A stretch of DNA of 64,000 bases, taken from the NCBI RefSeq assembly GCF_022919715.1, contig NZ_CP095042.1, positions 3,844,001 to 3,908,000 on the forward strand, read 5' to 3'. The notes under the pieces were generated by a model, which did no database searches, had not been told where the DNA came from, and was given only the letters and a program-made list of their open reading frames with translations. Source of the stretch: Agromyces sp. H17E-10. Its GTDB lineage: Bacteria; Actinomycetota; Actinomycetes; Actinomycetales; Microbacteriaceae. The translations under genes were made by a program, and so were the position numbers. Shown piece by piece: positions 44,431 to 56,031 of the stretch (the stretch's first letter is position 1; each line of letters begins with the position of its first letter).

Positions 44431-47322
44431 GTGCCAGTTTCACGTCTCGATGCCCATTCGCGCCTGAGTGTCCGCGGTGCCCGCGTGCACAACCTGCACA
44501 ACGTCGACGTCGAGATCCCGCGCGACGCGATGGTCGTCTTCACGGGCCTGTCGGGCTCGGGCAAGTCGTCGCTCGCGTTCGACACGATCTTCGCCGAGGG
44601 GCAGCGCCGCTACGTCGAGTCGCTGTCGGCGTACGCCCGGCAGTTCCTCGGACAGGTCGACCGGCCCGATGTCGACTTCATCGAGGGCCTGAGCCCGGCG
44701 GTGTCGATCGACCAGAAGTCGACGAACCGCAACCCGCGCTCGACCGTCGGCACGATCACCGAGATCTACGACTACATGCGTCTGCTCTGGGCGCGCATCG
44801 GCGTGCCGCACTGCCCGGTCTGCGGCGAGAAGATCCAGCGCCAGACGGTGCAGCAGATCGCCGACCGGCTGATGGAGCTCGAGGCGGGCACGCGATTCCA
44901 GGTGCTGAGCCCGGTCGTGTCGAAGAAGAAGGGTGAGTTCGTCGACCTCTTCCGCGACCTGGCGGCGCAGGGCTACTCGCGCGCCGTCGTCGACGGTGAG
45001 GTCGTCCGCCTCGACGACCCGCCGAAGCTCAAGAAGCAGGTCAAGCACGACATCTCGGTCGTCGTCGACCGCCTCGTCGCCGGCCCCGAGGTGCTCGGCC
45101 GGCTCACCGACTCGCTCGAGACCGCGCTGCGGCTCACCGACGGGCTCGTGCAGGTCAACTTCGTCGACGAAGCGGGCCCCGACGCGTGGCACACCTTCTC
45201 CGAGAAGCTCTCGTGCCCGAACCAGCACCCGATCCAGCTCACCGAGATCGAGCCGCGCACGTTCTCGTTCAACGCGCCCTTCGGCGCGTGCCCCGAGTGC
45301 TCGGGTCTCGGCACCCGCATGTCGGTCGACGAGGAGCTGCTGCTCGGCGACCCGGCACTCTCGATCGCCGACGGCGTGATCCTGCCGTGGACCTCGCAGG
45401 GCAAGAGCCTCTACAACTATTACGAGAAGCTGCTCGACGGGCTCGCCCGCGACCTGGGCTTCTCGCTCGACACCCCGTGGACCGAGTTGCCCGACGAGGC
45501 ACGCCAAGCCGTGCTCCGCGGTCAGAACTTCGAGGTCAAGGTGCGGTGGCGCAACCGCTACGGCCGCGAGATGAGCTACACCTCGGGCTTCGAGGGCGTC
45601 GTGCCCTACATCGAGCGGCAGTACCTCCAGGCCGAGACCGACGTGCAGCGGGCCCGCTGGGCCGAGTACCTGCGCGAGGTGCCGTGCCCGGTGTGCGATG
45701 GCAAGCGGTTGAAGCCCGAGGTGCTCTCGGTGCTCATCCACGACCACAGCATCGCCGACGTGGGGCTGCTGAGCCTGACCGACGCCCGGGCGTTCATGGA
45801 CCGGCTCGAGCTCACCGACCGCGAACAGGCCATCGGCGCGCAGGTGCTGCGCGAGATCAAGCTCCGGCTCGACTTCCTGATCCGGGTCGGCCTCAGCTAC
45901 CTCGACCTCGCACGTGCCGCGGGCACGCTCTCGGGCGGCGAGGCGCAGCGCATCCGGCTCGCGACGCAGATCGGCTCGGGGCTGACGGGCGTGCTGTACG
46001 TGCTCGACGAGCCCAGCATCGGCCTCCACCAGCGCGACAACCGGCGCCTCATCGACACGCTCGTCGCGCTCCGCGACCTCGGCAACACGCTCATCGTCGT
46101 CGAGCACGACGAAGACACCATCCGCACCGCCGACTGGGTCGTCGACATCGGCCCCGGCGCCGGCGTGAACGGCGGCACGGTCGTGCACTCGGGCAGCTAT
46201 GCCGACCTGCTGAAGAACACCCGGTCGCTCACGGGCGACTACCTCTCGGGCCGCAAGGAGATCGCGATCCCGACGCGTCGCCGCCCCATCGACCCCGAGC
46301 GCATGATCTCGGTCGAGGGCGCCGCAGCGAACAACCTCCGCGGGGTCGACGTCGAGTTCCCGCTCGGCACGTTCACCGCCGTGACGGGGGTGAGCGGTTC
46401 GGGCAAGTCCTCGCTCGTCAACGACATCCTCTACCGGGTGCTCGCGAACCGGCTCAACGGGGCGCGCAAGGTGCCGGGCAAGCACCGGCGGGTCACCGGG
46501 CTCGAGCACCTCGACAAGGTCGTGCACGTCGACCAGGCGCCGATCGGGCGCACGCCGCGATCGAACCCCGCGACCTACACGGGCGTCTTCGACCGCATCC
46601 GCACCCTCTTCTCCGAGACGACCGAGGCGAAGGCCCGCGGCTATCTGCCCGGTCGGTTCAGCTTCAACGTCAAGGGCGGCCGCTGCGAGGCGTGCTCGGG
46701 CGACGGCACGATCAAGATCGAGATGAACTTCCTGCCCGACGTCTACGTCGCGTGCGAGGTCTGCGGGGGCAAGCGCTACAACCGCGAGACGCTGCAGGTG
46801 CATTACAAGGGCAAGAACATCGCCGAGGTGCTCGAGATGCCGATCTCCGAGGCGGCAGAGTTCTTCGAGCCGATCTCGGCGATCCACCGGTACCTCAAGA
46901 CGCTCGTCGACGTCGGCCTCGGCTACGTGCAGCTCGGCCAGAGCGCGACCACGCTCTCCGGAGGCGAGGCCCAGCGCGTGAAGCTCGCGACCGAGCTCCA
47001 GCGCCGCTCGAACGGCCGCAGCGTCTACGTGCTCGACGAGCCGACCACCGGTCTGCACTTCGAAGACGTGCAGAAGCTCCTGAAGGTGCTCGGCAAGCTC
47101 GTCGAGAAGGGCAACACCGTGATCGTCATCGAGCATTCGCTCGACGTCATCAAGTCGGCCGACTGGATCATCGACCTCGGGCCCGAGGGCGGCTCGGGCG
47201 GCGGCCAGATCGTCGCGACCGGCACCCCCGAGCACGTCGCGACGGTGGCCGAGAGCCACACCGGCTACTTCCTGCGCGAGATCTTCGACGCGGCGGCCGA
47301 GCGCGCCGACGTCGCCAGCTGA
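44431..47322 (+). CDS. uvrA: Excinuclease ABC subunit A
   Basis: DNA damage sensor, an ABC-type ATPase dimer. The 963-residue protein has two nucleotide-binding sites: Walker [15 protein letters not shown] near residue 33 and [13 protein letters not shown] near 650. Their ABC signatures are [12 protein letters not shown] and [12 protein letters not shown]. Zinc modules are visible (CPNQHP...CPECSG and CEACSGDG...CEVCGG). The GTG start sits 6 nt after a -10 box; an SOS box lies further upstream. uvrC follows after 4 nt. Confidence 0.98.
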   Translation: MPVSRLDAHSRLSVRGARVHNLHNVDVEIPRDAMVVFTGLSGSGKSSLAFDTIFAEGQRRYVESLSAYARQFLGQVDRPDVDFIEGLSPAVSIDQKSTNRNPRSTVGTITEIYDYMRLLWARIGVPHCPVCGEKIQRQTVQQIADRLMELEAGTRFQVLSPVVSKKKGEFVDLFRDLAAQGYSRAVVDGEVVRLDDPPKLKKQVKHDISVVVDRLVAGPEVLGRLTDSLETALRLTDGLVQVNFVDEAGPDAWHTFSEKLSCPNQHPIQLTEIEPRTFSFNAPFGACPECSGLGTRMSVDEELLLGDPALSIADGVILPWTSQGKSLYNYYEKLLDGLARDLGFSLDTPWTELPDEARQAVLRGQNFEVKVRWRNRYGREMSYTSGFEGVVPYIERQYLQAETDVQRARWAEYLREVPCPVCDGKRLKPEVLSVLIHDHSIADVGLLSLTDARAFMDRLELTDREQAIGAQVLREIKLRLDFLIRVGLSYLDLARAAGTLSGGEAQRIRLATQIGSGLTGVLYVLDEPSIGLHQRDNRRLIDTLVALRDLGNTLIVVEHDEDTIRTADWVVDIGPGAGVNGGTVVHSGSYADLLKNTRSLTGDYLSGRKEIAIPTRRRPIDPERMISVEGAAANNLRGVDVEFPLGTFTAVTGVSGSGKSSLVNDILYRVLANRLNGARKVPGKHRRVTGLEHLDKVVHVDQAPIGRTPRSNPATYTGVFDRIRTLFSETTEAKARGYLPGRFSFNVKGGRCEACSGDGTIKIEMNFLPDVYVACEVCGGKRYNRETLQVHYKGKNIAEVLEMPISEAAEFFEPISAIHRYLKTLVDVGLGYVQLGQSATTLSGGEAQRVKLATELQRRSNGRSVYVLDEPTTGLHFEDVQKLLKVLGKLVEKGNTVIVIEHSLDVIKSADWIIDLGPEGGSGGGQIVATGTPEHVATVAESHTGYFLREIFDAAAERADVAS

Positions 47323-47326
47323 GCCG

Positions 47327-49291
47327 ATGGCGAGCGCGCACGGCGGCGGCGACACCGTTCCGTACCGTCCGAAGGCGGGTGAGATCCCGACGAGCCCGGG
47401 CGTCTACCGCTTCCGCGACGCCGAGCGGCGGGTGCTCTACGTCGGCAAGGCGAAGAACCTCCGTGCGCGGCTGTCGAACTACTTCGCCCCGCTCCGCAGC
47501 CTGCACGAGCGAACGCGCCGAATGGTCACGACCGCGTCGTCGGTCGAGTGGACGGTCGTCGGCAGCGAGGTCGAGGCGCTGCAGCTCGAGATCACGTGGA
47601 TCAACGAGTTCCACCCGCCGTTCAACGTCCGGTTCAAGGACGACAAGTCGTACCCGTACCTCGCGGTGACGATGGCCGATGAGGCGCCGCGGGCCTTCGT
47701 GACCCGCAATCGCAAGATCCGCGGGGCGCGGTACTTCGGACCGTACCCGAAGGTGTGGGCGATCAACGAGACGCTCGAGATCCTGCTCAGGCTGTTCCCG
47801 ATCCGCACCTGCAAAGACAGCGACTACCGCCGGGCGATGGCGAGCGGCAAGCCCTGCTTCGCGGGCCAGATCGGCCGTTGCTTCGGGCCGTGCTCGGGGC
47901 TCGTCACGATCGAGGAGCACCGCGAGAACGTCGACCGGTTCGTCGGGTTCATGCAGAATCAAGACCGTCGCATCGTCGGCGAGCTCACCGATCGCATGCA
48001 GGCCGCCGCCGCCGCCCAGGAGTACGAGGCGGCGGCACGTTACCGCGACCGGCTGCAGGCGGCGAACGCGTTCTTCGAGAAGAGCGCGGTCGTGCTCGGC
48101 GACACGGTCGACCTCGACGTGTTCGGCGTCGACCACGACGAGCTCGCCGCCGCGGTGCAGCTGTTCATCGTCCGTGGCGGCCGGGTTCGCGGTGTGCACT
48201 CCTGGACCGTCGACAAGGAGCTCGACGTGCCGCTCGGAGATCTCGTCGACTCGATCGTGCAGAACGCCTACGCCGACGGCCTCACTCCGCCGGCCGAGGT
48301 CGTCGTGCCCGAGCTGCCCGACGACGCCGCGGCGCTCGAAGACTGGCTGGGCGCCGAGGCGGGTCGCAAGGTGCGGCTCAAGGTCGCCCAGCGCGGTGAC
48401 AAGGCGTCGCTGCTCGCGACGGCGACGCAGAACGCCCGGCAGACGCTCATGCTGTACAAGACCCGTCGGAGTGCCGACTTCACGACCAGGTCGCGCGCGC
48501 TCGAAGACATCCAGGAGGCGCTCGGCATGGCCGAGGCGCCGCTCCGCATCGAGTGCTACGACGTCTCGCACCTGAGCGGCACCAACATCGTCGCATCCAT
48601 GGTCGTCTTCGAAGACGGCCTGCCGCGCAAAGACGAGTACCGCCGTTTCACCATCCCGCAGTCGAGCGACGACACCGACTCCATCCACCAGGTGCTCACC
48701 CGTCGGCTCGCCTACCTCTCACCCGGCGGCGCCGTCACCGATACGGATGCCGCGACCGAGGTGCGTCCCGAGGGCGACGGGCACGTCGAAGGCACGTCCG
48801 CCGACGAACTCGTCACTCCCGAACGTCGCAAGAAGTTCACCTACCCGCCCAACCTGCTCGTCGTCGACGGCGGGCAGCCGCAGGTGGCCGCCGCCGCGAG
48901 GGCGCTCCGCGAGTCCGGCGTGCAGGGCATCTACCTGTGCGGAATCGCGAAGCGGCTGGAGGAGATCTGGACTCCCGAGAGCGACTTCCCGGTGATCCTT
49001 CCGCGCAACAGCGATGCGCTCTTCCTCTTCCAGCGCGTGCGCGACGAAGCGCACCGCTTCGCCATCACCCATCAACGCCAGCGACGCAAGCGCGACATCG
49101 GGTCGGTGCTCGCCGAGATCCCCGGACTCGGGCCGGCACGGGTGAAGGAACTCCTGCGTCATTTCGGGTCGGTCACGCGTCTCCGCGCCGCCGACGAGGC
49201 GGCCATCGCCGAGGTGAAGGGCATCGGACCGACGCTCGCCGCGACGGTGCACGCGCAGCTGCACGCCGACATGGCGCCCGCACCCCGCTAG
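47327..49291 (+). CDS. uvrC: Excinuclease ABC subunit C
   Basis: Makes both incisions around the lesion. The 654-residue protein has an N-terminal GIY-YIG nuclease ([25 protein letters not shown], about 22-48), a UVR domain near 200-240 for UvrB binding, an RNase H-like endonuclease domain ([25 protein letters not shown]) and C-terminal tandem HhH ([18 protein letters not shown]). It lies 4 nt after uvrA, so it is probably under the same SOS control. Its TAG stop begins a -10 box. Confidence 0.97.
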   Translation: MASAHGGGDTVPYRPKAGEIPTSPGVYRFRDAERRVLYVGKAKNLRARLSNYFAPLRSLHERTRRMVTTASSVEWTVVGSEVEALQLEITWINEFHPPFNVRFKDDKSYPYLAVTMADEAPRAFVTRNRKIRGARYFGPYPKVWAINETLEILLRLFPIRTCKDSDYRRAMASGKPCFAGQIGRCFGPCSGLVTIEEHRENVDRFVGFMQNQDRRIVGELTDRMQAAAAAQEYEAAARYRDRLQAANAFFEKSAVVLGDTVDLDVFGVDHDELAAAVQLFIVRGGRVRGVHSWTVDKELDVPLGDLVDSIVQNAYADGLTPPAEVVVPELPDDAAALEDWLGAEAGRKVRLKVAQRGDKASLLATATQNARQTLMLYKTRRSADFTTRSRALEDIQEALGMAEAPLRIECYDVSHLSGTNIVASMVVFEDGLPRKDEYRRFTIPQSSDDTDSIHQVLTRRLAYLSPGGAVTDTDAATEVRPEGDGHVEGTSADELVTPERRKKFTYPPNLLVVDGGQPQVAAAARALRESGVQGIYLCGIAKRLEEIWTPESDFPVILPRNSDALFLFQRVRDEAHRFAITHQRQRRKRDIGSVLAEIPGLGPARVKELLRHFGSVTRLRAADEAAIAEVKGIGPTLAATVHAQLHADMAPAPR

Positions 49292-49294
49292 GCT
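49289..49294 (+). promoter_or_regulatory. Candidate -10 box of rapZ overlapping the uvrC stop
   Basis: TAGGCT begins with the uvrC TAG stop. rapZ starts 41 nt downstream after GGAAGGGGG, giving a short leader. Confidence 0.4.
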
Positions 49295-49335
49295 GGTGTG
49301 TCGGCTGGGTTGGCTTCGGCTGGAAGGGGGCCTGA

Positions 49336-50214
49336 ATGGCGGCGGGGGAGCCCGAACGGCAGGAGATGCTGATCGTCACGGGGATGTCCGGTGCCGGGCG
49401 GTCGACCGTCGGCAACGCGCTCGAAGACCTCGGCTGGTACGTCGTCGACAACCTTCCGCCGCAGATGCTGCGGCCGCTCGTCGAACTCGTCGAACGGGCC
49501 GGCACGTCGCTGCCGCGGATCGCCGCCGTCGTCGACATCCGCGGCCGTGACTTCTTCGCCGAGCTGCAGGACATCATCCAGGCGCTCCGCACCGGAGTGA
49601 ACGTGCGCGTCGTCTTCCTCGACGCCAACGACGCCGTGCTCGTGCGGCGTTTCGAAGCCGTGCGACGCCCGCACCCGCTCCAGGGCAACGGCACGCTCCT
49701 CGACGGCATCGGCGCCGAGCGGGCGCGCCTCGCGACGCTGCGCGAGGCGAGCGACTTCGTCGTCGACACCTCCGACCTCAACATCCACCAGCTCGCGAAC
49801 CTCATCACCGAGACGTTCGCCGATGCCGACCACGCGGGACTGCGCGTGACGATGCAGAGCTTCGGGTTCAAGTACGGCGCACCCACCGACGCCGACCTGA
49901 TCGCCGACGCCCGCTTCCTGCCGAACCCGTTCTGGAATCCCGAGCTGCGCCACCTGACGGGCGAAGACGCCCTCGTGCGCGACTTCGTGCTCGGCCAGCC
50001 CGGCGCGATGGAGTTCATCGACGCCTACGCGAAAGCGCTCGAGCCGGTGCTCGCCGGCTATCAACGAGAGAACAAGCGGCACGCGACGATCGCGATCGGC
50101 TGCACGGGCGGCAAGCACCGCTCGGTGGCGATGGTCCGAGCGCTGAGCGAGCGGGTCGCCGAGATGCCCGGAGTCGTCGTGAGTGTCAAGCATCGCGACC
50201 TCGGTCGCGAGTGA
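49336..50214 (+). CDS. rapZ: RapZ-like nucleotide-binding protein
   Basis: P-loop protein of the YvcJ/RapZ family, an RNase adapter in E. coli; its role in actinobacteria is less clear. The 292-residue protein has [10 protein letters not shown] near residues 15-24, in which Arg replaces the usual Walker A Lys (seen in other actinobacterial members too). [30 protein letters not shown] and the C-terminal [10 protein letters not shown] follow. In many Gram-positives it is followed by yvcK then whiA; here whiA comes directly. Confidence 0.94.
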   Translation: MAAGEPERQEMLIVTGMSGAGRSTVGNALEDLGWYVVDNLPPQMLRPLVELVERAGTSLPRIAAVVDIRGRDFFAELQDIIQALRTGVNVRVVFLDANDAVLVRRFEAVRRPHPLQGNGTLLDGIGAERARLATLREASDFVVDTSDLNIHQLANLITETFADADHAGLRVTMQSFGFKYGAPTDADLIADARFLPNPFWNPELRHLTGEDALVRDFVLGQPGAMEFIDAYAKALEPVLAGYQRENKRHATIAIGCTGGKHRSVAMVRALSERVAEMPGVVVSVKHRDLGRE

Positions 50215-50247
50215 CGCCGGGCCCGCAACACAGATTGGAAACACCAG

Positions 50248-51228
50248 GTGCCATTGACCGCTGATGTGAAAGAGGAGCTCGCACGCGTCGAGGTCTCCAA
50301 GACGAGCGTACGCGTCGCCGAACTCGCCTCCGTGCTGCGCTTCGCAGGCGGACTGCACATCATCCAGAACCGCATCGCGATCGAGGCCGAACTCGACTCG
50401 AAGACCGTCGCGAAGCGCGTCACGCGAGACCTCGGCGAGATCTACGGCGTTCGCCCCGACGTCTCGGTGATCTCGCCCTCGGGTGTGCGTCGGACCAACC
50501 AGTACCTCATCCGGGTGCTCGACGGCGGCGAGACGCTCGCCCGCCAGACCGGCCTGCTCGACGCCCGGCGCCGGCAGGTGCGCGGGCTGCCGAACAAGCT
50601 CACCACCGGCTCGCGGGACGAGATCGCCGCCGTGTGGCGCGGTGCGTTCCTCGCCCAGGGCAGCCTCACCGACCCGGGCCGCTCGGCCGCGCTCGAGGTG
50701 ACGTGCCCGGGCAACGAGACCGCGATGGCGCTCGTCGGCGCTGCCGGCCGCCTCGGCATCTCCGCGAAGGCCCGCGAGGTGCGCGGCGTGCACCGCGTCG
50801 TCATCCGCGACGGCGAGGCGATCAGCGCGATGCTCTCCGCGATGGGTGCCACCGGCACGGTTCGCAACTGGGAGGAGCTGCGACAGCGTCGCGAGGTTCG
50901 CGCGACCGCGAACCGGCTCGTCAACTTCGACGACGCCAACCTCCGCCGCTCCGCGCAGGCGGCGGTCGCGGCCTGTGCCCGGGTCGAGCGTGCGATGGAG
51001 CTCCTCGGCGAGGACATCCCCGACCACCTCCGCTACGCCGGCGAGCTGCGCCTCGCGCACCGCGACGCGAGCCTCGACGAGCTCGGCCACCACGCCGACC
51101 CGCCGATGACGAAGGACGCGGTCGCCGGTCGCATCCGGCGACTCCTCGCGATGGCCGACAAGCGCGCGGCCGACCTCGGCGTGCCGGGCACGGAGGCGAG
51201 TCTGCCGGCGGACCTCGACGAGGTCTGA
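50248..51228 (+). CDS. whiA: DNA-binding protein WhiA
   Basis: Sporulation/cell division regulator conserved in Gram-positives. The 326-residue protein has an N-terminal LAGLIDADG-like domain ([46 protein letters not shown]) and a C-terminal helix-turn-helix ([26 protein letters not shown]). In Streptomyces WhiA works with WhiB; this lineage does not sporulate, so a division role is likelier. The GTG start sits 33 nt after rapZ. The last codons (ADLDEV) are repeated twice downstream. Confidence 0.96.
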   Translation: MPLTADVKEELARVEVSKTSVRVAELASVLRFAGGLHIIQNRIAIEAELDSKTVAKRVTRDLGEIYGVRPDVSVISPSGVRRTNQYLIRVLDGGETLARQTGLLDARRRQVRGLPNKLTTGSRDEIAAVWRGAFLAQGSLTDPGRSAALEVTCPGNETAMALVGAAGRLGISAKAREVRGVHRVVIRDGEAISAMLSAMGATGTVRNWEELRQRREVRATANRLVNFDDANLRRSAQAAVAACARVERAMELLGEDIPDHLRYAGELRLAHRDASLDELGHHADPPMTKDAVAGRIRRLLAMADKRAADLGVPGTEASLPADLDEV

Positions 51229-51338
51229 CCGCAACGGAGGCGAGGCGGGGCCACCGGTGGCGGCGGACCTCGACGAGGTCTGACGGCACGGAGGCGAGGC
51301 GGTCGTGCATGACTCGGCAGACCTCGACGAGGCCTGAC
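51191..51338 (+). repeat. Three diverged tandem copies of the whiA 3' end
   Basis: Copy 1 is the genuine end of whiA (51191-51229). Copies 2 (51235-51284) and 3 (51289-51338) each contain CGGAGGCGAG followed by CGGCGGACCTCGACGAGG or a near match. Each retains a frame reading GGEA...ADLDE(V/A) and its stop. Copies 2 and 3 are 54 nt apart. Each copy includes GACCTCG-A-CGAGGTC, a near-perfect palindrome (last copy ends GCC). Confidence 0.85.
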
Positions 51339-51488
51339 GGCCGACGCTGCGCAGGGGCATCCCGATCGCCGTTGCCCTCGATGACAAGCCCCGGTGCCGC
51401 CGGGTGCCCCGGGCATAGACTCGGGAGAGCGGCCGCGGAGGCCCGGGGAGACGCCCGGGCGCCCCGGCATGTCTGACAAGGAGAAGCA
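51229..51488 (+). other. whiA-sodA intergenic region
   Basis: 260 nt without a gene. It holds the two extra whiA tail repeats, then GC-rich sequence, the sodA -10 box at 51416, and a purine-rich leader with AAGGAG before sodA. No small ORF with support. Confidence 0.7.
51416..51421 (+). promoter_or_regulatory. -10 box of sodA
   Basis: TAGACT 67 nt upstream of the sodA ATG. No convincing -35 is visible. The transcript would have a leader of about 60 nt. Confidence 0.5.
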
Positions 51489-52115
51489 ATGGCTGACTAC
51501 ACCCTCCCCGATCTCGCCTACGACTACTCGGCCCTCCAGCCGGCGATCAGCGGCACGATCATGGAGCTGCACCACTCGAAGCACCACCAGGCGTACGTGA
51601 CCGGTGCGAACACCGCGCTCGCGCAACTGGCCGAGGCTCGGGACTCTGGCAACCTCGCCAACGTCAACAAGCTCGAGAAGGACCTCGCGTTCAACCTCGG
51701 CGGCCACGTCAACCACTCGATCTTCTGGACCAACATGTCGCCGAACGGCGGCGACAAGCCGACCGGCGAGCTCGCCGCGGCGATCGACGACCAGTTCGGG
51801 TCGTTCGACAAGTTCCAGGCGCACTTCACCGCCACCGCGCTCGGCGTGCAGGGTTCGGGCTGGGCGGTGCTCGCGTGGGACTCGCTCGGTCAGCGGCTGA
51901 TCATCGTGCAGTTGTTCGACCAGCAGGGCAACCTGCCCGCCGGCATCGTCCCGCTCCTCATGCTCGACGTGTGGGAGCACGCGTACTACCTCGACTACAA
52001 GAACGTCCGCGCCGACTACGTCAAGGCGTTCTGGACGATCGTCGACTGGGCCAACGTCCAGCAGCGCTTCACCGCGGCTGGTGAGAAGACCTCAGGGCTG
52101 CTGCTACTGTCGTAA
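51489..52115 (+). CDS. sodA: Superoxide dismutase, Mn/Fe family
   Basis: Converts superoxide to oxygen and hydrogen peroxide. The 208-residue protein has metal ligands in [13 protein letters not shown] (near residue 27), NHSIFW (near 76) and [11 protein letters not shown] (Asp160, His164). Gly and Gln placement (GQGxx absent, LFDQQGN present near 142) favours manganese, but this is not certain. There is no signal peptide. An AAGGAG ribosome binding site precedes the ATG. It is monocistronic, with a terminator after it. Confidence 0.96.
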   Translation: MADYTLPDLAYDYSALQPAISGTIMELHHSKHHQAYVTGANTALAQLAEARDSGNLANVNKLEKDLAFNLGGHVNHSIFWTNMSPNGGDKPTGELAAAIDDQFGSFDKFQAHFTATALGVQGSGWAVLAWDSLGQRLIIVQLFDQQGNLPAGIVPLLMLDVWEHAYYLDYKNVRADYVKAFWTIVDWANVQQRFTAAGEKTSGLLLLS

Positions 52116-53216
<1,101 letters not shown>

Positions 53217-53227
53217 AACGAGAACAC

Positions 53228-54442
53228 GTGACCCTGCGAACCATCTCCTCACTCGGTGACCTCGCGGGCAAGCGCGTCGTCGTCCGCTGCGACCTCAACG
53301 TTCCGCTGAACGAGGGGTCCATCACGGACGACGGCCGCGTGCGCGCATCGGTGCCCACGATCGACGCCCTGCGATCGCAGGGCGCCCGAGTGATCGTCGT
53401 CTCCCACCTCGGCCGTCCCGACGGGGCGCCCGACCCGAAGTACAGCCTGGCGCCGGTCGCGACCCGTCTCGGCGAACTGCTCGACGCCCCGGTCGCGTTC
53501 GCGACCGACACGGTCGGCGAGGATGCCGCGGCCAAGGTGGCCGCTCTCGGCGACGGCGACGTGCTCGTGCTCGAGAACCTGCGCTTCAACCCGGGTGAGA
53601 CCTCGAAGAACGAGGCCGAGCGCACCGCGTTCGCCGGCGAGCTCGCCGGCTTCGCCGACGCCGTCGTCTCCGACGGGTTCGGCGTCGTGCACCGCAAGCA
53701 GGCGAGCGTCTACGAGCTCGCCGAGCTCCGGCCGAGCGCCGCAGGCCTCCTCATCGCCGCCGAGCTCGACGTGCTCGACCGGCTCACCGAGAACCCCGAG
53801 CGGCCGTACACGGTCGTGCTCGGCGGCTCGAAGGTCTCCGACAAGCTCGGCGTCATCGCGCACCTGCTGCCGCGCGTCGACCGGCTGCTCATCGGCGGCG
53901 GCATGCTCTTCACCTTCCTCGCCGCACAGGGCCACAAGGTCGGCTCGAGCCTGCTCGAGGCCGACCAGATCGAGACGGTCGACGGCTACCTCGCCGAGGC
54001 GGCCGAGCGCGGCGTCGAACTCGTACTCCCGACCGACGTGGTCGTCGCCGCATCGTTCTCGGCCGACGCCGAGCACGTCGTCACGCCCGCCGACGCGATC
54101 GAGGAGACGTCGTTCGGTGCATCCGGTCTCGGCCTCGACATCGGCCCCGAGACGGCTGCGCGGTTCGCAGAGCTCATCCGCGACTCGAAGACCGTCTTCT
54201 GGAACGGTCCGATGGGCGTCTTCGAGCTCGCACCCTTCGCCGAGGGGACCCGTGCGGTCGCCGAGGCGCTCACCGAGGTCGACGGCCTCAGCGTCATCGG
54301 CGGAGGCGACTCGGCCGCGGCCGTGCGCGTGCTCGGCTTCGACGACGAACGATTCGGACACATCTCGACGGGCGGGGGCGCGAGCCTCGAGTTCCTCGAG
54401 GGCAAGAAGCTCCCCGGACTGGAGGTCCTCGGATGGCAGTGA
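53228..54442 (+). CDS. pgk: Phosphoglycerate kinase
   Basis: Glycolytic ATP-forming kinase of 404 residues. It has [11 protein letters not shown], the substrate-binding [20 protein letters not shown], and the C-terminal nucleotide-binding [12 protein letters not shown] 53228 lies 11 nt after gap. Its last 10 nt overlap the start of tpiA, indicating coupled translation. Confidence 0.98.
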   Translation: MTLRTISSLGDLAGKRVVVRCDLNVPLNEGSITDDGRVRASVPTIDALRSQGARVIVVSHLGRPDGAPDPKYSLAPVATRLGELLDAPVAFATDTVGEDAAAKVAALGDGDVLVLENLRFNPGETSKNEAERTAFAGELAGFADAVVSDGFGVVHRKQASVYELAELRPSAAGLLIAAELDVLDRLTENPERPYTVVLGGSKVSDKLGVIAHLLPRVDRLLIGGGMLFTFLAAQGHKVGSSLLEADQIETVDGYLAEAAERGVELVLPTDVVVAASFSADAEHVVTPADAIEETSFGASGLGLDIGPETAARFAELIRDSKTVFWNGPMGVFELAPFAEGTRAVAEALTEVDGLSVIGGGDSAAAVRVLGFDDERFGHISTGGGASLEFLEGKKLPGLEVLGWQ

Positions 54443-55221
54443 AGCGCACCCCGTTCATCGCGGGCAACTGGAAGATGAACCTCGACCACCTGCAGTCGAT
54501 CGCGTTCGTGCAGAAGCTCGCATGGGCGCTCGACGACGCGAAGCACGACTACGCCGACGCCGAGGTGGCGGTCTTCCCGCCGTTCACCGACCTGCGGAGC
54601 GTGCAGACGCTCGTCGCGGCCGACTCGCTCTCGATCGGCTACGGCGCGCAGGACCTCTCGAAGCACGACTCGGGGGCGTACACGGGCGAGATCTCTGGGG
54701 CGTTCCTCAAGCAGCTCGACTGCGGCTACGTCATCATCGGCCACTCCGAGCGGCGCACGCTGCACGGTGAGACCGACGCCGACGTGAACGCGAAGGTCAT
54801 CGCGGCCCACCGGCACGGCATCGTGCCGGTGCTCTGCGTCGGCGAGACCGCCGAAGACCTCGAGGCGCACGGCGCGAGCGCCGTGCCCGTCGCGCAGCTG
54901 CGCGCCGCCCTCGAGGGCGTCGACGCCTCGAAGGGCCTCGTCGTGGCGTACGAGCCGGTCTGGGCGATCGGCTCGGGCCAGGCGGCGACGCCGGCCCAGG
55001 CCGAGCAGGTGGCCGCCGCCCTCCGTACCGTGCTCGCCGAGATCGCAGGCGACGAGATCGCGGCATCCACGCGCATCCTCTACGGCGGTTCGGTGAAGGC
55101 GGCGAACATCGCGGCGTTCCTGCGCGAGCCGAACGTCGACGGCGCGCTCGTCGGCGGTGCGAGCCTCGACATCGACGAGTTCTCGAGCATCGTCCGCTTC
55201 AAGAAGCACGTCGGCGCCTGA
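54433..55221 (+). CDS. tpiA: Triose-phosphate isomerase
   Basis: Interconverts DHAP and GAP. The 262-residue TIM barrel has FIAGNWKMN (catalytic Lys), IIGHSERR (catalytic His), the Glu-containing [12 protein letters not shown], and [14 protein letters not shown] 54433 lies 10 nt inside the pgk end. A hairpin follows the stop. Confidence 0.98.
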   Translation: MAVKRTPFIAGNWKMNLDHLQSIAFVQKLAWALDDAKHDYADAEVAVFPPFTDLRSVQTLVAADSLSIGYGAQDLSKHDSGAYTGEISGAFLKQLDCGYVIIGHSERRTLHGETDADVNAKVIAAHRHGIVPVLCVGETAEDLEAHGASAVPVAQLRAALEGVDASKGLVVAYEPVWAIGSGQAATPAQAEQVAAALRTVLAEIAGDEIAASTRILYGGSVKAANIAAFLREPNVDGALVGGASLDIDEFSSIVRFKKHVGA

Positions 55222-55227
55222 ACGCGG

Positions 55228-55258
55228 CCGGGGTCCGCGGCGAGCCTCCGGACCCCGG
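55228..55258 (+). terminator. Terminator hairpin of gap-pgk-tpiA
   Basis: A 10-bp stem CCGGGGTCCG/CGGACCCCGG with an 11-nt loop, 6 nt after the tpiA stop. Confidence 0.75.
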
Positions 55259-55271
55259 TGCCGCACCCGGC

Positions 55272-55277
55272 TATACT
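55272..55277 (+). promoter_or_regulatory. -10 box of secG
   Basis: TATACT, the closest match to TATAAT in the window, 46 nt before the secG GTG. Confidence 0.55.
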
Positions 55278-55323
55278 CGATTGTCGGCATCGACCCCCTG
55301 CGTCGTGCCCGGAAAGGTTCACC

Positions 55324-55575
55324 GTGGAGATTCTCCAAGTCGTGCTCGAGGTGCTGCTCGGCCTCACGAGCCTGCTCCTGACGCTGCTCATCCTGCTGCA
55401 CAAGGGTCGCGGCGGCGGTCTGTCCGACATGTTCGGCGGCGGCGTCACCTCGAGCCTCGGTGCATCCGGCGTCGCCGAGCGCAACCTGAACCGCATCACC
55501 GTGGTGCTCGGGCTCGTGTGGATCACGTGCATCGTGATCCTCGGCCTGATCACCAAGTTCCAGACCGGCGCCTGA
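55324..55575 (+). CDS. secG: Preprotein translocase subunit SecG
   Basis: Small membrane subunit of the SecYEG channel. The 83-residue protein has two transmembrane helices (about 2-23 and 55-77) around the conserved cytoplasmic loop KGRGGGLSDMFGG. GTG 55324 is preferred because AAAGG lies 10 nt upstream and VEILQVVLEVLLGL starts the first helix. The gene order tpiA-secG is conserved in actinobacteria. Confidence 0.95.
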   Translation: MEILQVVLEVLLGLTSLLLTLLILLHKGRGGGLSDMFGGGVTSSLGASGVAERNLNRITVVLGLVWITCIVILGLITKFQTGA

Positions 55576-55587
55576 CGAGGAGACGAC

Positions 55588-55953
55588 ATGGCATCAGGCA
55601 ACAGCGCCATCCGCGGCTCCCGCGTCGGAGCCGGTCCCATGGGCGAGCAGGACCGCGGCTTCCATGCCGACCGCGTCGCGGTGAGCTACTGGGACGCCCA
55701 GGGCAACGAGACCGTGCGCTACTTCGCGGCGAACCTGCCCGAAGAGGAGATCCCCGACGTCATCGACAGCCCGTCGACCGGGCTGCCGGCGGGCCGCGAC
55801 CGTGAGAACCCGCCTGCGGTGACGAAGCTCGAACCGTACAAGACGCACCTCGCCTACGTGAAGGAGCGCCGCACCGAGGACGAGGCGGCGCAGCTCCTCG
55901 ACGACGCGCTCAACCAGCTCCGCGCGCGGCGCGGACAGGTGTCGAAGGACTGA
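55588..55953 (+). CDS. rbpA: RNA polymerase-binding protein RbpA
   Basis: Actinobacteria-specific activator that binds the principal sigma factor and the RNA polymerase beta' subunit and stabilises the open complex. The 121-residue protein has the basic N-terminal tail and linker (SAIRGSRVGAGPMGEQDRG), a core beta domain (about 29-70, VSYWDAQGNETVRYFAANLP) and the C-terminal sigma-interacting helix (KTHLAYVKERRTEDEAAQLLDDAL). It follows secG by 12 nt and ends at a long hairpin. Confidence 0.96.
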   Translation: MASGNSAIRGSRVGAGPMGEQDRGFHADRVAVSYWDAQGNETVRYFAANLPEEEIPDVIDSPSTGLPAGRDRENPPAVTKLEPYKTHLAYVKERRTEDEAAQLLDDALNQLRARRGQVSKD

Positions 55954-55970
55954 CCGCACCGCACGGTGCT

Positions 55971-56014
55971 GACATGACGAAGGGCGGGCCGATCGGCCCG
56001 CCCTTCGTCATGTC
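55971..56014. terminator. 20-bp bidirectional terminator between rbpA and pgl
   Basis: A perfect 20-bp stem (55971-55990 with 55995-56014) and a GATC loop, the longest hairpin in the window. It separates convergent operons and reads the same on both strands. Confidence 0.88.
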
Positions 56015-56031
56015 ACGTGGTACTCGACGAC

